DNA from: Nocardia crassostreae
GTDB taxonomy: Bacteria; Actinomycetota; Actinomycetes; Mycobacteriales; Mycobacteriaceae
Direction: 5' to 3'
Assembly (NCBI RefSeq): GCF_001613405.1
Contig: NZ_BDCH01000036.1
Coordinates: forward strand, 62,001 to 126,000
Length of the DNA stretch: 64,000 nt
In this document: piece by piece, positions 58,405-64,000 of the stretch
Layout of the letters: each line of letters opens with the position of its first letter
Position numbering within the stretch: position 1 is the stretch's first letter
The notes under the pieces: model-generated
What the model was told of the DNA's origin: nothing
The model's database searches: none
Seen by the model: the letters and a program-made list of their open reading frames with translations, nothing else
Position numbers and translations under genes: made by a program

Positions 58405-60230
58405 CGAACCCCGCCGATCCGATGCCGCTGGACGAGCCGTCCAAACCGGCCGACGAGCTCGTGGACGAGCTGGAGGATCTGCTGATCTTCATCCGCGATT
58501 CGCGCGGATTCGATTTCACCGGCTACAAACGGTCCTCCCTGGCCCGGCGCATCCGTAAGCGCATGCAGGAGGTCCGGATTGCCGACTATCTCGACTACCG
58601 GGACTTCTTGGAAAGCAATGCCGACGAGTTCCGGAGCCTGTTCAACACCATTCTGATCAATGTCACCAGCTTCTTCCGCGATGTCGACGCCTGGCAGTAT
58701 CTGCAGCGCGAGATCGTGCCGGAACTCGTGACCAGCCTCGATCCCGCCAGCGAGATCCGGATCTGGAGCGCGAGCTGCTCCAGCGGCGAGGAGGCGTACT
58801 CGCTGGCCATCGCGTTCGCCGAGGTGCTCGGCATCGAGGAGTGCGCCAAACGGGTCAAGATATACGGCACCGATGTCGACGAGGAAGCGCTGCGCGACGC
58901 CCGGACCGGGCTGTACACCGCGAAGGCGCTGGAACCGCTGTCGCCGGAGCTGCGCGGGCGGTACTTCGAGCCCAATGGCGATAAATTCGTCTTCCGGTCC
59001 GATCTGCGCCGCCGGGTGATCTTCGGCCGCCACGACATCACCCGCGACGCGCCGATCTCCCGGCTCGATCTGCTGATCTGCCGCAATACGCTCATGTACT
59101 TCAATGTCGAGGCCCAGTCGCAGATACTCGACAGGTTCCATTTCGCGCTGCGCCAAGGCGGATTCCTGTTCCTCGGCAAGGCCGAGATGCTGTTGTCCGA
59201 TGGTGAACGCTTCGAGGTCGCCAATATGCGCCAGCGCGTCTTCCGGCGGCGCGCCGGTGAGGCGGTCGCGCTCCATCAGGGGAACGCACCCCGTCTGGAT
59301 GTGGGGCTCGGCCAGGAGGTGCAGGGCTTCGTGAAGAAGCGCCAGTTGAGCGATCTCGCGCTCGAGACGGCGCCGTTCGCCATGATCGGCGTCGATTCCG
59401 ACGGCAAGGTGACCGTCGCCAACAATCAGATGCGGAATGTCTTCGGCCTGAACGCCCACGATATCGGCAGGCCGCTGAGCGATCTGGAGATCTCCTACCG
59501 GCCGGTGGAATTGCGGTCGGTCATCGAGCAGGCCCTCGGCGAGCGGCGCACCATCCGGCTCTCCGCCGTGGAACGGCGGCAGGGCCCGGACGAGATCCAG
59601 TACTTCGACGTCCAGATCCAACCGCTCTGGACGGTCGACAATATGGCCGTCGGCGTCATGGTGAGCTTCGTCGACACGACCGTCACCACCCGCCTGTCGC
59701 AGGAGCTGAAGGTCAAGCGGGAGGAGCTCGAAACCGCCTACGAGGAACTGCAATCCACCAACGAGGAACTCGAAACCACCAACGAAGAACTGCAATCCGG
59801 TAATGAGGAACTCGAAACCATGAACGAGGAGCTGCGCATTCGCAGCAACGAGCTGGACGAGGCCCGCACGTTCCTGGAGAGCATTCTGTCCAGTATCGCG
59901 GCGGGGGTCGTCGTGCTGGACGATGATCTGCGGGTGCGCAGCTGGAATCGCGGGGCGGAGGAGCTGTGGGGGCTGCGCTCCGACGAGGTCAACCGGCAAT
60001 TCTTCTTCGCACTGGATTTCGGGCTGCCCACCGACGATCTGCGCGACGCCATAGCGCAATGTCTCAAGACCGGGCGACGCTCGGGCCCGGTGGATATTCC
60101 CGCGGTCAATCGCATCGGCCGTTCGATCGTGTGCGCCGTGGTCTGTTCGCCGCTGGACGGCCTGCGCGAGGGCGTGGTGCTCCTCATGGAGGAAACAGCA
60201 CCGTCAATGCCTGTGACGCAGGGGAATTGA
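58401..60230 (+). CDS. CheR methyltransferase with PAS domains and coiled coil
   Basis: A 609-residue protein. The CheR N-domain (about 20-75; GYKRSSLARRIRKRMQEVRI) precedes the SAM-binding domain (IWSASCSSGEEAYSLAIAFA, LICRNTLMYFNVEAQSQILD). A PAS domain follows near 325-430, then a strikingly repetitive Glu-rich coiled coil (NEELETTNEELQSGNEELET, about 440-490) and a second PAS (about 500-590). This matches the C-terminal part of CheB-CheR-PAS fusions, here with CheB separate. In such proteins the coiled coil joins methylation chemistry to PAS-based sensing; the substrate is unknown. Confidence 0.93.
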   Translation: MTNPADPMPLDEPSKPADELVDELEDLLIFIRDSRGFDFTGYKRSSLARRIRKRMQEVRIADYLDYRDFLESNADEFRSLFNTILINVTSFFRDVDAWQYLQREIVPELVTSLDPASEIRIWSASCSSGEEAYSLAIAFAEVLGIEECAKRVKIYGTDVDEEALRDARTGLYTAKALEPLSPELRGRYFEPNGDKFVFRSDLRRRVIFGRHDITRDAPISRLDLLICRNTLMYFNVEAQSQILDRFHFALRQGGFLFLGKAEMLLSDGERFEVANMRQRVFRRRAGEAVALHQGNAPRLDVGLGQEVQGFVKKRQLSDLALETAPFAMIGVDSDGKVTVANNQMRNVFGLNAHDIGRPLSDLEISYRPVELRSVIEQALGERRTIRLSAVERRQGPDEIQYFDVQIQPLWTVDNMAVGVMVSFVDTTVTTRLSQELKVKREELETAYEELQSTNEELETTNEELQSGNEELETMNEELRIRSNELDEARTFLESILSSIAAGVVVLDDDLRVRSWNRGAEELWGLRSDEVNRQFFFALDFGLPTDDLRDAIAQCLKTGRRSGPVDIPAVNRIGRSIVCAVVCSPLDGLREGVVLLMEETAPSMPVTQGN

Positions 60231-60262
60231 CGCACCGGTGACGACGGCCATACGCTTTTCCA

Positions 60263-61144
60263 GTGTCGTCGACGGATTCCCGTGACCTCATCACAATCGA
60301 ACTTCGCGAATACCAGCGCGAGGTACAGCGCGCAGCCCGAGCCGGAGCACTCGCCGAGAAGTACGAGCGACAAGCCGATCGGCCGCCGGAGTCGATGCGA
60401 CCGTTCCGCCAGCGCATGGCCGCATTGCACCGCAGAATCGAACAGCGTCATCGCGCCTGCGCGGAACTGCACCTGTCCTACGCGGACCGGCTGCGGCGCT
60501 GGGCCGACGACAATGGATCGGGTCGGCGACCGGGCTTCATGACCGCGGTCGCCGAACAGCTGTGCATGGGCAGCGCGACGATCACCTTGTTCGACGACGA
60601 TCTGCACGAACTGCTCGTCGTATGCTCCGATTCCACGGCGCGCGCGGCATATGATCTCGAAGCCGTTGTCGGCAGCGGCCCGGCCCGCGATGTCGCCGCC
60701 GGACTGGACGGAATGGTGGTGTCCGGACCCGCGCTGGCCGCGCGCTGGCCCCAATACGGTTCCGCCGTCCTGGGTCTCGGCGTACAGACGCTGGTGGCCG
60801 TCGCCTTGCTGGCCGATACCCGGCGCATCGGCGCGCTGTGCGCGTTCTCTCCGGACGCCGGGCTGGGAGCCGATCTCGTGACTCTCGCCGATCGGATCGC
60901 CGACGCGCTGGCCAATGTGGTCCTGCTCGCGCCGGTCGGGCCGTCGACGCAGGTCTTCGACAGCGCCCTGTTCGACGACGCCGATTTCCTCACCGAGGTG
61001 CATCAGGCGGTGGGCGCGGTATCGGTGCAGCGCTCCTGCGATCCGGACACGGCGCTGGTCCTGCTGCGGGTCCGGGCCTTCGCCGAGAACGTGCCGCTGA
61101 CGCGGATCGCTCGCCAGGTCATGGATGGCACATGCCGGTTGTGA
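60263..61144 (+). CDS. GAF-ANTAR regulator 1
   Basis: A 293-residue protein. An N-terminal coiled coil (LREYQREVQRAARAGALAEK, about 12-75) precedes a GAF-like sensor (FMTAVAEQLCMGSATITLFD to about 220) and a C-terminal three-helix ANTAR domain (about 240-290; FLTEVHQAVGAVSVQRSCDP, LRVRAFAENVPLTRIARQVM). ANTAR domains bind paired RNA hairpins and prevent termination. The coiled coil is additional to the usual plan and may bind the CheR-PAS coiled coil. GTG start 32 bp after cheR. Confidence 0.87.
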   Translation: MSSTDSRDLITIELREYQREVQRAARAGALAEKYERQADRPPESMRPFRQRMAALHRRIEQRHRACAELHLSYADRLRRWADDNGSGRRPGFMTAVAEQLCMGSATITLFDDDLHELLVVCSDSTARAAYDLEAVVGSGPARDVAAGLDGMVVSGPALAARWPQYGSAVLGLGVQTLVAVALLADTRRIGALCAFSPDAGLGADLVTLADRIADALANVVLLAPVGPSTQVFDSALFDDADFLTEVHQAVGAVSVQRSCDPDTALVLLRVRAFAENVPLTRIARQVMDGTCRL

Positions 61145-61264
61145 AAGACCTCGGGCCAATCGATCCGGGTACACAGACCGTCCGGCCTGAGTCCATATCC
61201 CCTATCCGGGCACCCCGGCTCGAGGCGACAATCGAGGCACGCATACCGCGATGAAGGGGGCGCC

Positions 61265-62023
61265 GTGGCCGATGAACCGACAGGAACCGAATGGCGGTGC
61301 ACACCATCGGAATTCACGATGGGCCTGGCCGATCTGACGGCACGGTTGCTGATGGATGGCGAACTCGGGGCGGGATTGCGGGCCAGTACCGTCATCGTGT
61401 CGAGAATCGTGCCCGGACAGCCGATGGCGAGTGTCGTGGTGGCGCAGGGCGGTCGGCTGCACGCCGCGGCGACGAACGAGGCGGCCGTCGTGACGCGCGC
61501 GGAACTGCGCGTGCGGTCCGGTCCCGGGCTGGAGTCGATGGCCCGGGCGCGACCGGTGGCGACACCCGATATCGCCGCCGAGAACCGCTGGGCCGACTAC
61601 TCCGCCGTGGCACTCGCGCACGGTATTCGCTCCCTGCACGCCGAGCCGTTGACCGCGGAGTCGAAACCCTTCGGAGCGCTGTGCCTGTACGCCGCGCGCC
61701 CGTACGCCTTCGACGACTCGACCTCGCCTTCGGTTCGCCTGCTCGCGGCGCATCTCGGCGCGATCCTGGCGGCTCGGCTGGAAGCCCTGCGTACGGCCGA
61801 GGCAGCCGATCAGCTCCGCCGGGCACTGACCACCCGGACGGTGATCGATCAGGCGCTGGGTGGCCTCATGGCCCGCGATCTGTGTGACCGCGCACAGGCG
61901 TTCGCGATGCTGCGCGCCGAATCCCAGCGCCGCAATGTGAAACTCGCTGTGCTGGCGGCGGAGGTGGTGCGCTCGTTCCCGGGCTCCGCTGTCGTCTCGC
62001 CCGGATCCGGCGCGTGGAACTGA
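61265..62023 (+). CDS. GAF-ANTAR regulator 2
   Basis: A 252-residue GAF-ANTAR protein: LADLTARLLMDGELGAGLRA starts the GAF, AENRWADYSAVALAHGIRSL and KPFGALCLYAARPYAFDDST complete it, and TRTVIDQALGGLMARDLCDR with FAMLRAESQRRNVKLAVLAA forms the ANTAR helices. It is the second of three tandem copies, each divergent in sequence, so they probably sense different ligands or phosphorylation states. GTG start at 61265, 120 bp after the first. Confidence 0.9.
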   Translation: MADEPTGTEWRCTPSEFTMGLADLTARLLMDGELGAGLRASTVIVSRIVPGQPMASVVVAQGGRLHAAATNEAAVVTRAELRVRSGPGLESMARARPVATPDIAAENRWADYSAVALAHGIRSLHAEPLTAESKPFGALCLYAARPYAFDDSTSPSVRLLAAHLGAILAARLEALRTAEAADQLRRALTTRTVIDQALGGLMARDLCDRAQAFAMLRAESQRRNVKLAVLAAEVVRSFPGSAVVSPGSGAWN

Positions 62024-62038
62024 GGCGGGGGGCACAGC

Positions 62039-62893
62039 GTGCGGCAGGTCGTACCCGACAGCTTCGCGATCGCCTTGGCCGAGCTCACCGCGGCAGTGCT
62101 GTCGACCGGCGATATCGGCGAATCGCGGCGCGCCATAACGGATTTCGCCACCCGCGCGATACCCGGACACCCATTGGCCCGGGTCACCCTCGCGGGTGCG
62201 GCCGGGGTTTGCACGACGACCGCTCCCGAACCGCCGTTCGGCGAGCTGCCCGGCGACGCGCCGTGCGGGCCGTGCTCGGAGGCGCTGCGGAACGACCGGA
62301 TCGTCATTGTTCCCGATCTCGGGAGTGAGCGACGGTGGGGCGAGTATCCCGCTGGAATGCTCCGCCTCGGTTACCGATCCGTCCACTCGCGCCCATTGGC
62401 GGGCGAGGGCGGGCCCATCGGCGCGCTGACGCTGTACTCCCGCCGATCGCACGCGTTCGCACCACCGATCCACCCCATGATCGATCTGATCGGCACGCAC
62501 GCGGGCGCACTGCTCGCGTCGGTGCTCGCCGCCGCCCGCCGATCGGCGGCAACCACCCGGCTGATGGCGGACCTGACCGCCCGATCGGCAATCGACCAAG
62601 CGCTGGGAATCCTGGCGGCGCAACGGCGCTGCTCCATCGAGGACGCCCGCGCCACCCTGAGTCACGCCGCCCGCCTGCGCGGCATCGCCACCTCGGACGC
62701 CGCCGCCGAGCTGATCCGCGCGGTCACCGGAAGCGAACCCGCACCGGTGCATTTCGAACTCCAGGCGCACCCGGGCGCGGCTGTGCGCCCGCACTCTCAC
62801 GATTCGCATGGACGACCCCGGCGCCCACGCGACTCCAGGTCCGGCCGCCCGGCGCCCCGGCCGGAGACGCCGGACCGTCCGGAGTGTGACTAG
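62039..62893 (+). CDS. GAF-ANTAR regulator 3
   Basis: A 284-residue GAF-ANTAR protein: FAIALAELTAAVLSTGDIGE leads the GAF, WGEYPAGMLRLGYRSVHSRP and GPIGALTLYSRRSHAFAPPI follow, and ARSAIDQALGILAAQRRCSI with ARATLSHAARLRGIATSDAA gives the ANTAR. A His/Pro/Arg-rich tail of about 50 residues extends past it. The GTG lies 15 bp after the second copy's stop, so the two are probably in one transcript. Its TAG stop shares CTAG with the convergent MASE1 gene. Confidence 0.9.
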   Translation: MRQVVPDSFAIALAELTAAVLSTGDIGESRRAITDFATRAIPGHPLARVTLAGAAGVCTTTAPEPPFGELPGDAPCGPCSEALRNDRIVIVPDLGSERRWGEYPAGMLRLGYRSVHSRPLAGEGGPIGALTLYSRRSHAFAPPIHPMIDLIGTHAGALLASVLAAARRSAATTRLMADLTARSAIDQALGILAAQRRCSIEDARATLSHAARLRGIATSDAAAELIRAVTGSEPAPVHFELQAHPGAAVRPHSHDSHGRPRRPRDSRSGRPAPRPETPDRPECD

Positions 62894-63942
62894 CCAGGGC
62901 GGTCCTCGGGGCGAGGGCGGCTCGACAGGAAACGGTTCACGATCCGAATCGTGCTCTCGTTCACCGCACCACGCTCGTCGAGTGCCGACAATGCCCGGGC
63001 GAGTTGGCCGCAGGCTTCGTCGACGGCTCGGCTGGCCCGGTCGCGCTGTGCGATGACGGTGGCGTGCAGCAGCGCGGTGAGGATCACGGTCGCATTGAAC
63101 AGTTGCAGGTTGACCATTCTCGCGGTCAGGCCGAGGTCCGCGAACACGGGCAGATTCCGCGAGGCCGCGAAGGTCGCGGCGAACGACGCCAGCACGGCGC
63201 AGGGCACCGCACCCGCCAGATGGAAGCGCACACCGGCCCAGATCAGGAAGGGGAAGACCGCCACGTACGACAGCTGGGTGGTGCTGAGCGCGGGCAAGGC
63301 CACGGCCAGCAGAGTGCCGACGACCAGCGCGGCGGCCTCGGCCGCACGAAACAGATCGATCGACTTGGATATCCGCGCACGCCGGACGAGGAGCAGCAGC
63401 GGCGTGATCGTCAGGACGCCCATGGCGTCTCCGGTCCACCACACCCACCAGGTCGCCCAGGCGTCCTGCCAGGAACCGATCGCGACCGCGCGGGTCACGG
63501 TGCCGACCGTGGCGCTGATCAGCATGCCGCCCAGTGCGCCGAGGAACACCAGGATGAGCGCATCCCGGAACCGGTCGATCCGATCCCGGAAGCCCGCCCG
63601 CCGGACCAGCAGATACGCGCACACGGGTGCGGCGGTATTGCCGAGCGCGATCACCACGACCGCGAGCGGGCTTGGCCCGAGCAGGAGATTGGTCGCGAAG
63701 GCGCCCAGCGTGATTCCCGGCCAGATCCACGGACCGCGCAGCAGCAGGCAGGCCAGCGCGATACCGGTCGGCGGCCACAGCGGCGTCACCTGGTGACCGA
63801 CCAGCGCCAGCTGCAGGCCGATCTGGGCCGCCGCGAAGTACGCGGCGGCGACCCCCGGAATCCACAGTGCGGAGAGGATACGCCGACGAACGGATACGTG
63901 AAAACAATACGAGCAAACCCGCCACGGGAGGTCCGGTTGCAC
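62890..63942 (-). CDS. MASE1-domain membrane sensor
   Basis: A 350-residue protein with eight or more hydrophobic helices in the MASE1 pattern: PLWPPTGIALACLLLRGPWI, WIWPGITLGAFATNLLLGPS, WATWWVWWTGDAMGVLTITP and FPFLIWAGVRFHLAGAVPCA. MASE1 is usually an input domain attached to a kinase or cyclase. Here only a short cytoplasmic helix (ASRAVDEACGQLARALSALD) follows, so the output must be another protein. It is convergent with the GAF-ANTAR genes. The GTG at 63942 is used; the 58 bp left of the window are unassigned. Confidence 0.87.
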   Translation of the reverse strand: MQPDLPWRVCSYCFHVSVRRRILSALWIPGVAAAYFAAAQIGLQLALVGHQVTPLWPPTGIALACLLLRGPWIWPGITLGAFATNLLLGPSPLAVVVIALGNTAAPVCAYLLVRRAGFRDRIDRFRDALILVFLGALGGMLISATVGTVTRAVAIGSWQDAWATWWVWWTGDAMGVLTITPLLLLVRRARISKSIDLFRAAEAAALVVGTLLAVALPALSTTQLSYVAVFPFLIWAGVRFHLAGAVPCAVLASFAATFAASRNLPVFADLGLTARMVNLQLFNATVILTALLHATVIAQRDRASRAVDEACGQLARALSALDERGAVNESTIRIVNRFLSSRPRPEDRPG

Positions 63943-64000
63943 GGGTACCCGATCGCCTCCTGCGGGATGCCACCGCAGAACGGGGTCGAGGCTACCTGGC
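63943..64000. other. Right edge, unassigned
   Basis: 58 bp upstream of the MASE1 gene, probably its promoter region. No motif is called. Confidence 0.4.

Noticed and set aside
58065..60059. 664-codon minus-strand frame opposite CheR
   Set aside because: It is a mirror frame of the CheR-PAS gene with no domain and reversed codon bias.
61202..63973. 923-codon minus-strand open frame
   Set aside because: It is antisense to the GAF-ANTAR genes and frame-shifted against MASE1. It has Arg/Gly/His-rich composition and no domain, typical of high-GC shadow frames.
1..64000. tRNA, rRNA or prophage genes
   Set aside because: No cloverleaf with a conserved T-loop, no rRNA signature, and no integrase, terminase or transposase was recognised.

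Overview
The window is high-GC actinobacterial DNA. Gene order and content point to a mycolic-acid actinomycete close to Nocardia. This is inferred from synteny with the Mycobacterium tuberculosis Rv2725c-Rv2747 neighbourhood, not from a marker gene. The conserved block runs from hflX (about 17.0 kb) to argA (about 56.4 kb): hflX, dapF, an inserted TrmH-type methyltransferase, miaA, an Rv2728c-like gene, a DUF349 gene (Rv2731-like), an Rv2732c-like membrane protein, miaB, the glutamate importer gluABCD, recX, recA, a DUF3046 gene (Rv2738c-like), an Rv2739c-like glycosyltransferase, the envelope-stress genes pspM-pspA-clgR, cinA, pgsA and argA. Accessory genes sit between these: a P450, MFS exporters, an APH-type kinase and a xylose-type ABC operon. 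| Left part (0-17 kb): a PadR regulator faces an NTF2-like / FAD oxidoreductase / iron-sulfur reductase operon. Then come a DUF385 protein, a secreted lipase, a Tat-exported GH43-like protein, and a magnesium transporter gene mgtE preceded by an M-box riboswitch and a 23-codon leader ORF. A GntR/MFS pair, an acyl-CoA dehydrogenase, an M13 peptidase lipoprotein, an acyltransferase and a membrane-anchored alpha/beta hydrolase follow. Three genes here are interrupted: mgtE by a frameshift, the acyl-CoA dehydrogenase by an in-frame TAG and the hydrolase by an in-frame TAA. They may be decaying genes or assembly errors. | Middle part (17-50 kb): RNA modification and lysine/peptidoglycan precursor genes, DNA repair (recA with a LexA box and a near-perfect PafBC-type promoter; no intein), transport systems and small enzyme clusters. 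A roughly 350-bp imperfect inverted repeat lies at 23.7-24.06 kb, and one of its motifs recurs at 44.38 kb. The ABC sugar operon reads toward lower coordinates as binding protein, ATPase, permease, ROK repressor and PIG-L deacetylase, with a palindromic operator at 49962-49984. | Right part (50-64 kb): the Psp/ClgR envelope-stress module has a SigE-like promoter just upstream of clgR. A signalling island follows: stand-alone CheB, CheR-PAS with a coiled coil, three tandem GAF-ANTAR proteins and a convergent MASE1 membrane protein. No chemoreceptor, CheA, CheW or flagellar gene is visible. This island is the best candidate for a little-described system in the window: chemotaxis-type protein methylation chemistry next to RNA-binding antitermination regulators.
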